Below, one piece after another: positions 1-7,891 of a stretch of DNA of 64,000 nt (its first letter is position 1; every line of letters begins with the position of its first letter). A program made the translations under genes and the position numbers. The DNA is taken from assembly GCF_001639725.1 (NCBI RefSeq), contig NZ_LTAW01000001.1, positions 186,001 through 250,000 of the forward strand, given 5' to 3'. The notes below the pieces were generated by a model, which saw only the letters and a program-made list of their open reading frames with translations, searched no databases and was not told the origin of the DNA. The DNA comes from Marinomonas atlantica. Its GTDB lineage: Bacteria > Pseudomonadota > Gammaproteobacteria > Pseudomonadales > Marinomonadaceae.

Positions 1-464
1 TCGATGTCTGCATGGGTCATTTCTTTAGGTGTTTTTGGTAAGTTGGCACCAAAGGCCACTGCCGACGGCGCAATCGTGTCCCAGCCTCGTGGATCATCTT
101 CAGCAAGATGATCATCACCATCCCATGGGCGGTTTGCGCTGGCTTTGCGACCTGCATGTGCGATTTGAAGACCTGGTACGCTGCCATTTGCTTTAATGGA
201 CTGGGCGATTTTAGCTAATTTGTAAGCTTGTTCTTCATTCCAAAGACCAAGGCAGTTGGGTGAAATGCGGCCTTCGGGTGAGACGGCTGTAGCTTCAACG
301 ACAACTAAGCCTGCGCCGCCGCGAGCAAGCTCAGCATAGTGCTGCTGATGCCAATCATTGGCAATGCCGTCTTGATCTGCACTGTATTGGCACATTGGCG
401 GGATACCAATACGATTTTTTAGGGTAATGTTCTTTAGTTGAAATGGTGTGAATAACTGAGCCAT
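1..464 (-). CDS. NADH:flavin oxidoreductase, Old Yellow Enzyme family (YqjM/NamA-like), partial
   Basis: The N-terminal 154 residues are visible; the rest lies outside the window. The protein is expected to be a cytosolic FMN enzyme reducing activated C=C bonds with NAD(P)H. The start reads MAQLFTPFQLKN followed by the MCQYSA motif (residues 24-29), whose Cys25 and Tyr27 are hallmarks of the thermophilic-like/YqjM branch rather than classical OYE. A HAGRKAS segment at about 103-109 is the usual FMN/substrate loop of that branch. The ATG at 462-464 has an AAGAGGAG ribosome site just upstream. It diverges from the SMR efflux gene. The physiological substrate cannot be told from sequence. Confidence 0.9.
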   Translation of the reverse strand, partial: MAQLFTPFQLKNITLKNRIGIPPMCQYSADQDGIANDWHQQHYAELARGGAGLVVVEATAVSPEGRISPNCLGLWNEEQAYKLAKIAQSIKANGSVPGLQIAHAGRKASANRPWDGDDHLAEDDPRGWDTIAPSAVAFGANLPKTPKEMTHADI

Positions 465-623
465 GGTGCGCTCCTCTTGTAATGGAGATAGCTGGCGAAC
501 GTAGGTTAGCCAGCGAGTATGTGGCACCTATGATAGGGTGTTCTTGTTATTCATAAATTGATGTTTTTGGATAACAGTCATTTAAAATTCGAATATCGTT
601 AGATGTAAATAAAGGTCAATGTT

Positions 624-956
624 ATGCAAACTTGGATTATTTTATTCGTGGCCATTCTTTCTGAAGTGATTGCTACCTCCGCCTTAAAAGCCAGCGAGGG
701 GTTCACTAAGTTGGGGCCAAGTGTGCTAGTTGTGGTGGGGTATGTGTTGGCGTTTTACTTTTTGTCGCTAACACTGAAAGTGATGTCAGTTGGCATTGCA
801 TATGCCATCTGGGCAGGGCTTGGCATTGTTCTAACAGCGATCATTGGATGGTTAATATTCGGCCAGAAGCTCGATGCAGCGGCTCTTGTAGGGATGGGCC
901 TGATACTATTGGGAGTAATTGTGATTAATTTGTTTTCAAACGCAAGTGGGCATTAA
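624..956 (+). CDS. SMR-family multidrug efflux protein (EmrE/QacE-like)
   Basis: A 110-residue inner-membrane protein with four hydrophobic helices, the standard length of small multidrug resistance transporters. These act as dimers exchanging protons for cationic drugs or quaternary ammonium compounds. The essential glutamate in helix 1 is present (Glu14 in [12 protein letters not shown]), as are the [11 protein letters not shown] segment of helix 3 and the LIFGQKLD turn. Upstream, AAAGG precedes the ATG by about ten bases. It stands alone, divergent from the OYE gene. It could instead be a Gdx-type guanidinium exporter; the sequence alone does not decide. Confidence 0.93.
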   Translation: MQTWIILFVAILSEVIATSALKASEGFTKLGPSVLVVVGYVLAFYFLSLTLKVMSVGIAYAIWAGLGIVLTAIIGWLIFGQKLDAAALVGMGLILLGVIVINLFSNASGH

Positions 957-1035
957 TTCGTCGCAAACAGGATAGTGATTTGACCGACCTCAGCGTAATT
1001 TGCCCTAAGTCAATTTGGCATATTAGAGGTATTCT

Positions 1036-1425
1036 ATGTTTAGCTTATTAAGCAAATATCAATGCGCAAAAGAATTGGGTTTACCCATTGCTGCATTTAT
1101 CGCATTACTGCTATTTAGTGCAGTTTTTACTTATTTTTGCCCTGAAAGTGGCTGGTCTACTTTCTTTGCCATTTTACCGCTTATCCCTGCTATTTGGGCG
1201 GTTCGCACTACCGTTCGCTTAGTTAAGCAAATGGAAACGAAGTTACAAGAACAGCAGCTTGTTAACTTTGCCACCAGCTTTGTTGTGGTTGGCTTGGTGA
1301 CGTTCACTTACGGCTTCTTGTCGTGCTTTGCAGATTACCCAAGCTTGCCGCTGATCCTCGTTGCGCCTTTGATGGTTGCTGTATGGGTGGTAATGGATCT
1401 GCTAGCAAAGCGTCGTAACAAGTAA
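1036..1425 (+). CDS. Small integral membrane protein, unknown family
   Basis: A 129-residue protein that I do not recognise. It has four likely membrane helices (about residues 14-34, 41-56, 75-98 and 103-122) with a charged, possibly helical cytoplasmic stretch between the second and third (VRLVKQMETKLQEQQ) and a basic C-terminus (LAKRRNK). AGAGGT lies nine bases before the ATG. It is followed by a DMT transporter in the same direction after about 160 bp, so it may be its own unit. No enzymatic motif is visible. Confidence 0.75.
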   Translation: MFSLLSKYQCAKELGLPIAAFIALLLFSAVFTYFCPESGWSTFFAILPLIPAIWAVRTTVRLVKQMETKLQEQQLVNFATSFVVVGLVTFTYGFLSCFADYPSLPLILVAPLMVAVWVVMDLLAKRRNK

Positions 1426-1582
1426 CTCGTTCGGTCCCACTTTTCTTATGGCTGTAAAGCCATGTTTTTCCAGCCAAATTGCATTCCTCCCGGACAATAG
1501 AACAATCTGATATTTTGTAATAATCAGGTTGTTCTTCCACAACACTTGTAGCAAAGTAATGGCTTTATTAAGGACGATTAAA

Positions 1583-2470
1583 ATGGCCAGCTTGTTCAGT
1601 TTGTTTGCCCTCGCTGCATTGTGGGGAAGCTCTTTCCTGTTTATGCGTATCGCCGCATTACCTATGGGGCCCGCTTTGATGATCGAAGCGCGTGTTGGAT
1701 TAGCGGCTGTGACTTTGTTGATTGTTGCCATTATTCTGCGCAAACGTTTATCGTTCCTTTCTCATGTTAAGCATTATTTTATTCTCGGCCTGTTCAGCAC
1801 AGCTTTGCCATTCATCTTGATTGCTTACGCTGCGCAAACATTAAACGCTTCGACACTTTCTATTTTGAACTCAACCGCACCAATATGGGGGGCCCTGATT
1901 GGTGCTTTTTGGGGGAAGATCCCGTTAACTCGTAAAGTCCTACTTGGGTTAGCGCTGGGGGTATTAGGGGTCAGTGTGTTGGTTGGAAAAGAAGCGCGAT
2001 TGGTGGGTATCGATGCGATTGTTCCTATGTGTTGCAGCGTTATGGCAGCGTTTTGCTACGGTATTGCCACGAACTATACGAAAATTGCGCCGAAAGTGCC
2101 TTCGTTTAATAATGCTCATGGCAGTATGTGGGGGGCAACGATTCTGCTGTTGCCTCTGGCGTTGTTGATGCCTGCACGCGAGCCGATTACGTTAGAGATA
2201 GGCTTGCCGGTTTTGGCGCTTGGTATTTTTTGTACTGGCTTAGCGTATGTGTTGTACTTTCGTCTAGTGGACGACATCGGTGCTGCTTCAGCATTGTCAG
2301 TGACCTTCTTGGTCCCCGTGTTTGGTATCTTATGGGGGCATTTATTTTTAGGGGAACCTGTGGGCTGGAATACACTCATAGGTACTTTGCTTGTGCTATC
2401 AGGTACGTCTTTGGTCACGGGTTTTTCCGTTACTCGAGTCATTCGTAATGTTCGCCGAGCAGATGAATAG
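1583..2470 (+). CDS. DMT superfamily (EamA) transporter
   Basis: An inner-membrane transporter with ten predicted helices and two EamA repeats, of the drug/metabolite exporter type. The N-terminal FALAALWGSSFLFMRIA is the classical start of the first EamA repeat; the second repeat begins near MCCSVMAAFCYGIATNY. An upstream in-frame TTG at 1529 would extend it, but the ATG at 1583 has AAGGA eight bases before it and gives the family-standard 295 residues, so I chose it. The substrate is unknown; relatives export amino acids or other metabolites. The gene is followed 21 bp later by a DUF6404-like protein, possibly co-transcribed. Confidence 0.9.
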   Translation: MASLFSLFALAALWGSSFLFMRIAALPMGPALMIEARVGLAAVTLLIVAIILRKRLSFLSHVKHYFILGLFSTALPFILIAYAAQTLNASTLSILNSTAPIWGALIGAFWGKIPLTRKVLLGLALGVLGVSVLVGKEARLVGIDAIVPMCCSVMAAFCYGIATNYTKIAPKVPSFNNAHGSMWGATILLLPLALLMPAREPITLEIGLPVLALGIFCTGLAYVLYFRLVDDIGAASALSVTFLVPVFGILWGHLFLGEPVGWNTLIGTLLVLSGTSLVTGFSVTRVIRNVRRADE

Positions 2471-2491
2471 AAGACAATTAAGGAGACGGTT

Positions 2492-2839
2492 TTGTCGTCG
2501 TTTAAAGAGCGTTTAGAAAAAGCGCATGCAGAGCTGCAGGCTCAGGGTGTGTGGCTATCAAACTACAAACCACCAATGTTCAGTTTACTGCGTATGCTGG
2601 GCATCAAAGTGCCACCGCCGTACTATATTGGTTTTCACCTAAATGCCATCATCGCCTTTTGGTATTTTGCGTTGATCATTTTCTTGGTTATGTACTTTGG
2701 CATTTTAGGTAGCTCAGATACCTTTCAAACTGCGATGGACAAAGCTGCGTTGTGGGGTTTTGTTTATGGCATGGGAATGGCAATTTTCTATACCATTCGT
2801 CGTCGCAAATTATCACTCAGCGACTGGTCGTCGCTGTAA
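2492..2839 (+). CDS. DUF6404-like membrane protein
   Basis: A 115-residue protein using a TTG start preceded by AAGGAG. The N-terminus is a short amphipathic segment (FKERLEKAHAELQAQGVW) followed by a proline-rich loop (KVPPPYYIGF) and two membrane helices (about 51-70 and 85-102) ending in a basic RRRK cluster. The layout resembles the small DUF6404 family, but I assign it from memory of the pattern. No function is known. It sits between the DMT transporter and an ABM-domain protein, all in one direction with short gaps. Confidence 0.7.
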   Translation: MSSFKERLEKAHAELQAQGVWLSNYKPPMFSLLRMLGIKVPPPYYIGFHLNAIIAFWYFALIIFLVMYFGILGSSDTFQTAMDKAALWGFVYGMGMAIFYTIRRRKLSLSDWSSL

Positions 2840-2857
2840 CTATTTATAGGAATCTAT

Positions 2858-3208
2858 ATGTCTAGCAAAGTGTATTGTGTCGCCCAGTTTCTGCCAAAAG
2901 AAGGCCAAGAAAAGGCGCTGTTTGAAGTGCTACAAAGCCTTGAACCAAACACCCTACGTGAAGATGGCTGTCTTCAATACCGTGTGACTCGACAAGTAGC
3001 CAGCCCGTTTGCGGATGGCAAGAGCTTCCCAATTGCCTTTCATGAGCAATGGGCGGATATGGCGTCGTTTGAGGCGCATTGCCAGCGCCAGGATATCGCT
3101 GCATTTTTTGAAAAATACTGCCAAGCAGATGACGGCTTAGCAGCAGATTGGAATGTCTGTATTTACACTGATGAGCCTGCCGACTTTGATGCCCCTGTGT
3201 TTGAGTAA
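2858..3208 (+). CDS. Antibiotic biosynthesis monooxygenase (ABM/YgiN-like) domain protein
   Basis: A 116-residue cytosolic ferredoxin-fold dimeric domain. It shows the ABM pattern: a first strand with VAQFLPKEGQ, the conserved EDGCLQYRV strand (as in E-x-G-C/N-L-x-Y), then FHEQWADMASFEAHCQRQDIAAF. Relatives act on quinones or aldehydes or are catabolic accessory proteins; substrate unknown. The ATG at 2858 has TAGGA eight to nine bases upstream. It converges on the diguanylate cyclase gene with no gap at all (stop at 3208, next stop at 3209). Confidence 0.88.
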   Translation: MSSKVYCVAQFLPKEGQEKALFEVLQSLEPNTLREDGCLQYRVTRQVASPFADGKSFPIAFHEQWADMASFEAHCQRQDIAAFFEKYCQADDGLAADWNVCIYTDEPADFDAPVFE

Positions 3209-4099
3209 TTAAGACTTATTTTTCTGCGTGATGTGATCAGCATTAATGACGCGGTTTCGACCGTGTTGTTTGCCGTAGTACATGGCTTTATCAGCCCGTT
3301 CGATGACGCTCACTAAGGGCTCTGGGTGTCGTGCCAGCGCGACGCCAATGGTCACACTGATTTGAATCGTCGCGTCATCCTGATGAACGATTGGCGTATG
3401 GTACACAGTATGTCGAATAAGCTCTGCCAGTGCTTTGGCCTGCTTAGCTTGCGCGGCACACAGCATAATGATGAATTCCTCCCCGCCATAGCGGTACATC
3501 GATTGATCTATATTCAATAGGTCATGTATGCGCAAAACTAACTGTTGTAACACGGTATCGCCCATATTATGGCCGTATAGGTCGTTAATCGATTTAAAGT
3601 GGTCCACATCGATAAACATTAAGGCTAATGCGCCACTGCAGTGTTCCTGCTGACCGCGAAACTCTTGTATTAAGCGTTGACGTAACGGTAAACCGGTTAG
3701 GTTATCAATTTGGGTGTAATGGTAAATGGCTTGGGTTTTGAAGTAGGCCAAGTGATCGATCAGCTCGGCTTGGCAGCGCTCGAAGTGTTCTAAATCTTCG
3801 ATATTGCCCGCCAGCCCTTGGCTGATCGGTCGTGCTAAATTTCGAATAGTATCGTGCATTTGCTGGTGCACGGTCACTAAACGTTGGGTTTGCTCGGCAT
3901 TGATGGATGTAAACGTGATGAGGTGTTGCGCTAAAAACTGACCAAATTGGCATAGATGGTGGGCATCGTTATGCATGACGTCATCATCCGGAAATGAGCG
4001 CAGCACGGTGCAGCGTAAAATCCTACGGCTCCACTCAAGGTGAGCTTGTTGCCCTGCATCAAGAGCGGTAACAAATTCTTGGAAATCGAATTTTTGCAC
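3209..4099 (-). CDS. dgcZ: Diguanylate cyclase with N-terminal CZB zinc-binding domain (DgcZ/YdeH-like)
   Basis: A 296-residue cytosolic protein, the same length as E. coli DgcZ. The N-terminal chemoreceptor zinc-binding domain carries all four expected ligands: His20 (AHLEW), Cys50 (LCQFGQFL), His78 and His82 (VHQQMH). A short helical linker leads to a GGDEF domain from about 130, with active-site GGEEF at 205-209 and the substrate-binding NLTGLPLR and FIDVDHFKSIND segments. It should make c-di-GMP, with zinc inhibiting the cyclase as in E. coli. The position of the inhibitory RxxD site reads NIDQ, so product inhibition may be lost. It is a single gene. Confidence 0.9.
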   Translation of the reverse strand: MQKFDFQEFVTALDAGQQAHLEWSRRILRCTVLRSFPDDDVMHNDAHHLCQFGQFLAQHLITFTSINAEQTQRLVTVHQQMHDTIRNLARPISQGLAGNIEDLEHFERCQAELIDHLAYFKTQAIYHYTQIDNLTGLPLRQRLIQEFRGQQEHCSGALALMFIDVDHFKSINDLYGHNMGDTVLQQLVLRIHDLLNIDQSMYRYGGEEFIIMLCAAQAKQAKALAELIRHTVYHTPIVHQDDATIQISVTIGVALARHPEPLVSVIERADKAMYYGKQHGRNRVINADHITQKNKS

Positions 4100-4232
4100 G
4101 ATTAGGCCATAAACTAGATTTATGAAGGTAATGTCAGTTTATCTTAGCCCAATCGAATGATCTATCGTTTGTCGAAGTGGCTTGGTATTGTGCTAAGTCA
4201 GTACTGAAGCGCAATGATCAGCAGGAAAAATG

Positions 4233-4265
4233 ACCTAGAAGCCTTATTTAGTAAGGCTTCTAGGT
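4233..4265 (-). terminator. Intrinsic terminator, perfect 14-bp stem
   Basis: Arms at 4233-4246 and 4252-4265 are exact reverse complements with a five-base loop. On the minus strand the stem is followed by CATTTTTCC, so it fits termination of a leftward transcript. It would end a transcript starting near the palindrome at 4463-4493. Confidence 0.75.
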
Positions 4266-4462
4266 ATAAAACGTCGACCGGAATGTGAGCTGCTTTGCAT
4301 GGCAATTCATAGAATACAAAGTATAAGGCGTACTTATCAAAACCGCATTCCAGTCGCGCTGGGAGTAAGGCATACAGCAAGTTTCTGGTCGGTAGCAGAG
4401 TTCACATGTTTCACTAATACCGACGCTAAAACTACTGTAAGCAGGGTTGGTAAGCTAACCAA

Positions 4463-4493
4463 GCCATAAATGTTATAATATAACATTTATGGC
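4463..4493. promoter_or_regulatory. Zur-type operator candidate
   Basis: A perfect 14+3+14 inverted repeat centred on ATGTTATAATATAACAT. This core matches the gammaproteobacterial Zur consensus as I know it (GTTATA-A/T-TATAAC). It lies 53 bp beyond the 3' end of the minus-strand solute-binding protein gene, so it cannot be that gene's promoter; it fits a leftward transcript into 4233-4440. It could also merely be an AT-rich hairpin, but it lacks a T-run. Confidence 0.6.
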
Positions 4494-4546
4494 GAAATGC
4501 AATACTTCTTTAAATGGAATTTTGGTACGCAGTCTGAGTGCTGAAA

Positions 4547-6088
4547 TTATTGCGCCCACGTTAACTCATTTAAGTAATAGCTTCGTTCATATGGATCAAA
4601 ACGGAATCCATTCAAACGCTTGCTTACGGCCGTTTGTTGTACGTAGTAAGCGATTGGTATTACAGGCTTCTCGTTATAGATTACTTGTGCAATCTGCTGA
4701 GCTTTTTGTTTGTAAACGATAGGGTCGAGCTCAGTGACCAGAGATTTAAGTAGTGTTTGTACATTTGTATTCGCCCAATTCATACTGCCCCAGTCGCTGC
4801 CTTGAAGTGTACTGAAGTCGTCTAATAATACCGTTAGCGGGTCGGCAATTATGCCGTAATTACGTGAAATTAAGGCTGTTTCAAGCGAACCATTTGAATG
4901 AGCGATTGGGATGGCGCTGTAATGTTTAATTTCAATATTGAGCTTGATGCCGAGTTGTTTCCATTGATCTTGAATGACAGTCGCTACCTCAGCCAGTTCT
5001 GGACGAATAGGGTAGGTCAACATGTCAATTTCAAAGCGCACTTCGTTTTTTTCGAGCCAACCATCGCGGTTTTTCGTCCAGCCTTGTTGTGTCAGTAATT
5101 CGCTCGCTTTTGCCATATCTTGCTGCATTGATGTTTCTGCTAAATACCAGTCGCCCATTGATGGCGGTAGTAATTGGGCTGAAGCGGACTGGGGGGTTCG
5201 CAGTATTGCAATGGCAATACCTTGTCGGTCGATGGCAAGACTGAGGGCTTGGCGTGTCTTAATGTCCTTCAAATAAGGGTGCTCTGCATTGAGCTTAATC
5301 GCGACGGTGCGAGGCAGCTCGGAGCGCATGATATTGAGAGTGGGTTGTCGTTGCAGTGTTCCAATGATAATCGGGTCTAAATCAAAAATAATGTCGGATT
5401 TGCCGCTTCGAGCTTGCAGCATGCGGGCTTCGGTGCGAAGCCCTGTCAAATAGCGCGCATAGGGAATAGCTGCTTTTTTACCCCAATAATCATCGAACTT
5501 CTTAACCACCAGACGGTACGGAGGATCAATTTCATAACTGGCGTATGGCCCTGTACCAATCAATTGCGTATCAATGTTTTCTCGGTCAAAAGACGTCAAG
5601 TCAATGATGCCACTCGAATGGTGTGCTAAGATAGATCCTAGTGGCTGATAGGGGCTATTGAGGAAAATATCTACTTGTTGATGGCCATCCGACTGGATGC
5701 TTTTAATGGGAACATTTTGCCATGCACCGGCATTTTCCGCTGCATACTTCAAAACCTCTACGACAGTTTGAGAAGTCATAGGTTTGTCGTTATGAAAAAC
5801 AACTCCGTCGCGCAGTGACAATCTCCAATGCTTGCCTTCATCTAGGATTTCCCAGCGGATTGCAAGGCTGGGCAATAACCCCCCTTGATGATCAATGTTA
5901 AGTAAGGTTTCGACCACTTGCATGCGGGTAAAAACATAGCCATAGCGAGAAAGTTCGAGGTTTTGAAAGTCGAAACTAGCGCTAACATTAACTGTGTTTG
6001 TTGGTGTGGGCTCAGCTTTAATCGATGCATTGGCACATAAAAGCAACGAAAGCATAAAGGCCATGGATACCGCTTTTGAAAAAGACAT
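4547..6088 (-). CDS. ABC transporter substrate-binding protein, family 5 (peptide/nickel/opine type), orphan
   Basis: A 513-residue periplasmic protein with a Sec signal peptide (about residues 1-25, cleavage near NASIKA). It has the SBP_bac_5 architecture: LLPSLAIRWEI, WRLSLRDGVVFHNDKPMTS, IGTGPYASYEI and a QALSLAIDR segment near the hinge. It should bind an oligopeptide, nickel chelate or similar ligand. No permease or ATPase is adjacent. It resembles the lipoprotein SBP at 51681-53213 in this window in domain layout (PSLA..WE, FHN/DG, GTGP), so it might share that transporter. A Zur-like palindrome lies just beyond its 3' end. Confidence 0.88.
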   Translation of the reverse strand: MSFSKAVSMAFMLSLLLCANASIKAEPTPTNTVNVSASFDFQNLELSRYGYVFTRMQVVETLLNIDHQGGLLPSLAIRWEILDEGKHWRLSLRDGVVFHNDKPMTSQTVVEVLKYAAENAGAWQNVPIKSIQSDGHQQVDIFLNSPYQPLGSILAHHSSGIIDLTSFDRENIDTQLIGTGPYASYEIDPPYRLVVKKFDDYWGKKAAIPYARYLTGLRTEARMLQARSGKSDIIFDLDPIIIGTLQRQPTLNIMRSELPRTVAIKLNAEHPYLKDIKTRQALSLAIDRQGIAIAILRTPQSASAQLLPPSMGDWYLAETSMQQDMAKASELLTQQGWTKNRDGWLEKNEVRFEIDMLTYPIRPELAEVATVIQDQWKQLGIKLNIEIKHYSAIPIAHSNGSLETALISRNYGIIADPLTVLLDDFSTLQGSDWGSMNWANTNVQTLLKSLVTELDPIVYKQKAQQIAQVIYNEKPVIPIAYYVQQTAVSKRLNGFRFDPYERSYYLNELTWAQ

Positions 6089-6312
6089 GGTAGTAACGAG
6101 ACCTCAAACTATATAAGTTAATAACGATATACGGTTGTTTGCAGCTTTTAGACTTTTAATGAGCATGAAAGATTTTCATGTTCCGAATGTACTTTAAGCA
6201 ACGTATAACAAAAAACCAGTGTGTTTATGAATAATAGGCTGGTTGAAATGCTTTTTCTGAAATTTTGAGTGGAGAGATTGTGAACTAATGTGTACAATTT
6301 TCGGTCGAAATT

Positions 6313-6348
6313 CTGATTTAAGTCAAAATTGATTATATAATGATCAAT
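6313..6348. promoter_or_regulatory. FNR/ANR-like box and adjacent inverted repeat
   Basis: CTGATTTAAGTCAA at 6313-6326 matches eight of the ten defined positions of TTGAT-N4-ATCAA. Directly after it, TTGAT (6330-6334) and ATCAA (6342-6346) form a second spaced inverted repeat. Both lie 40-75 bp before the first gene of the oxidase region. ArcA/FNR-type control of cyo operons is established in other gammaproteobacteria; here it is inferred from the motif. The rest of 6089-6386 shows nothing else I can name. Confidence 0.45.
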
Positions 6349-6386
6349 TCTGTTCTGTCACAAGTCAACAACGTAGGTATCCAATA

Positions 6387-6770
6387 GTGGATGATAAACA
6401 AACCAGCAACATGATGAGCAATTTTGGCGAGCTACGCCAGCCTCTTCAGTCCCTGAAGTGGGCGGCTCGTTTGAATGCGTTTGTTTTAGCTATTGTCGCG
6501 GTGAATTTAATTATTTTCCCGCTTGGCGGCGCTTACGACCCAAGTGACTTTTTCCACACGGTCTTTAAAGACCTTCCGCTTATCTCCCTGTATGCCTTCT
6601 TTGGCATGATCAGCCTCTTTGTGTTTGTCTACTGGTTATTTATGCCAAGTGGGCAATTTATGTTGCCGGAAAGAAACCGCCGTAACATAAAGCCACCGCG
6701 TCAGGTGGTTATTCGACAAGCCAACTACCGTAAGGTATCTGCTTGTCGTGCACCTCCCGTTTCTGCTTAA
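6387..6770 (+). CDS. Unknown two-helix membrane protein upstream of cyo
   Basis: A 127-residue protein that I do not recognise, with a GTG start (an in-frame ATG at 6411 is the alternative). Two membrane helices are visible (about residues 29-50 and 65-88), then a basic, proline-containing cytoplasmic tail (RNRRNIKPPRQVVIRQANYRK). It is 158 bp before cyoA in the same direction and behind the FNR-like box, so it may be part of or share control with the oxidase operon. No metal- or heme-binding motif is visible. Confidence 0.7.
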   Translation: MDDKQTSNMMSNFGELRQPLQSLKWAARLNAFVLAIVAVNLIIFPLGGAYDPSDFFHTVFKDLPLISLYAFFGMISLFVFVYWLFMPSGQFMLPERNRRNIKPPRQVVIRQANYRKVSACRAPPVSA

Positions 6771-6928
6771 GGAGTTTTGCGGATTAACTAACGACTCATC
6801 CGAGTTTGCGGTTAGTCACGTACTCTTTGAGTGCACGCATTACTCCCACGCGGAAAAGTTACCGGCCTGAGCCGGTCTGAAATCCTGTCATCGTTTCGAT
6901 GTCAGCCTACGTCAATCTGGGTTAGAGG
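6771..6928 (+). promoter_or_regulatory. cyoA leader region with GC-rich hairpin
   Basis: These 158 non-coding bases contain ACCGGC-CTGA-GCCGGT (6861-6876), a perfect six-pair stem. No T-run follows, so it is not a standard terminator; it may be a leader structure or part of an attenuating element. The cyoA start has TTAGAGG directly upstream. Confidence 0.35.
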
Positions 6929-7891
6929 ATGAATCTCTTGTTAACTCGTAACTTAAGTAAAGTCGCTTTGGCAGCACTAGTAGCACTACTAGCTGGTTGT
7001 CAGGGTGGTGTGCTTGACCCGAAAGGACAAATCGGTGTGATGGAGAAGGAGCTGATTATTACAGCTACGATCCTAATGCTGCTTGTTGTGGTTCCGGTGA
7101 TTCTCATGACTCTTTACTTCGCATGGAAATATCGCGAAGGTCGTGGTGAAGCATATGAGCCAAAATGGTCACACTCCACAAAAATTGAAACCGTGGTATG
7201 GGTTATTCCAATTATCATCATTGCGATACTTGGTGTAATTACTTACAAATCAACGCATGCGTTGAACCCGTACAAGCCTATCGAATCTGAAGAAGAGCCG
7301 ATCACTGTTGAAGTGGTATCTCTTAACTGGAAATGGTTATTCATTTACCCAGATCTTGGTATCGCTACGGTAAATGAGTTGGCGTTCCCTGCGAATGTTC
7401 CTGTGAACTTCAAAATCACGTCTGCCGGAACAATGAACTCATTCTTCATCCCACAATTGGGTAGTCAAATCTACTCTATGGCGGGCATGGAAACGAAGCT
7501 TCATTTGATCGCAGATGAACCGGGTACGTTCAAGGGTATTTCAGCAAACTACTCTGGTCATGGCTTTACAGGCATGAAATTCGAAGCGATCGCGACACCA
7601 ACGCGTGAAGACTTCCAAGAGTGGGTTGAAGGCGTTAAAGCTAGCGGTGAAACACTGTCTACTGAACGTTATGAAGAGCTTGTTGAGCCGACTGAATACC
7701 ACCCAGTCGAGTACTTTGCATCGGTTAAAGATGGCTTGTACTTCGATATCATCTGGGAATACATGGGCGATATGGGGCGCATCGATTTTTACGGTAAGCC
7801 TGAATACGGTGCACAGCTTCCTGAGGGCGTAATCCTTCCTCAACGTGAGCAAAAGAGCACTACCCATGAAGCTGAGGAGGCCTCTCACTAA
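6929..7891 (+). CDS. cyoA: Cytochrome bo3 ubiquinol oxidase subunit II
   Basis: Subunit II of the proton-pumping terminal quinol oxidase in the inner membrane. It is a 320-residue lipoprotein: signal peptide with LLAGC lipobox (Cys24), two membrane helices (about 44-66 and 90-108) and a periplasmic cupredoxin domain. The domain lacks the CuA ligands of cytochrome c oxidases, as expected for quinol oxidases, and includes [19 protein letters not shown]. It is the first gene of cyoABCDE; its stop overlaps the cyoB ATG by one base. Confidence 0.97.
   Translation: MNLLLTRNLSKVALAALVALLAGCQGGVLDPKGQIGVMEKELIITATILMLLVVVPVILMTLYFAWKYREGRGEAYEPKWSHSTKIETVVWVIPIIIIAILGVITYKSTHALNPYKPIESEEEPITVEVVSLNWKWLFIYPDLGIATVNELAFPANVPVNFKITSAGTMNSFFIPQLGSQIYSMAGMETKLHLIADEPGTFKGISANYSGHGFTGMKFEAIATPTREDFQEWVEGVKASGETLSTERYEELVEPTEYHPVEYFASVKDGLYFDIIWEYMGDMGRIDFYGKPEYGAQLPEGVILPQREQKSTTHEAEEASH

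Larger units (their letters stand above)
4100..4546. other. Non-coding stretch with Zur-type palindrome and structured transcript candidate
   Basis: No convincing protein gene lies in these 447 bases. It holds a 31-bp palindrome resembling a Zur operator (4463-4493), then, reading leftwards, about 200 bases rich in inverted repeats (for example 4273-4285 against 4343-4355), ending in a strong hairpin with a T-run on the minus strand (4233-4265). Short minus-strand frames of 40-60 codons exist, one with a signal-like hydrophobic run beginning at a TTG near 4461, but none has a good ribosome site. Read together it looks like a short, possibly zinc-regulated, minus-strand transcript or a decayed gene. 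Confidence 0.5.

Noticed and set aside
4198..4380. A 60-codon minus-strand frame in the structured region
   Set aside because: It runs through the perfect terminator hairpin, has no clear ribosome site and no recognisable domain; a non-coding transcript is the better reading.
4489..4722. A 77-codon forward frame beginning in the right half of the Zur-like palindrome
   Set aside because: It is antisense to the 3' end of the binding-protein gene, has no ribosome site, and its composition follows the opposite strand.
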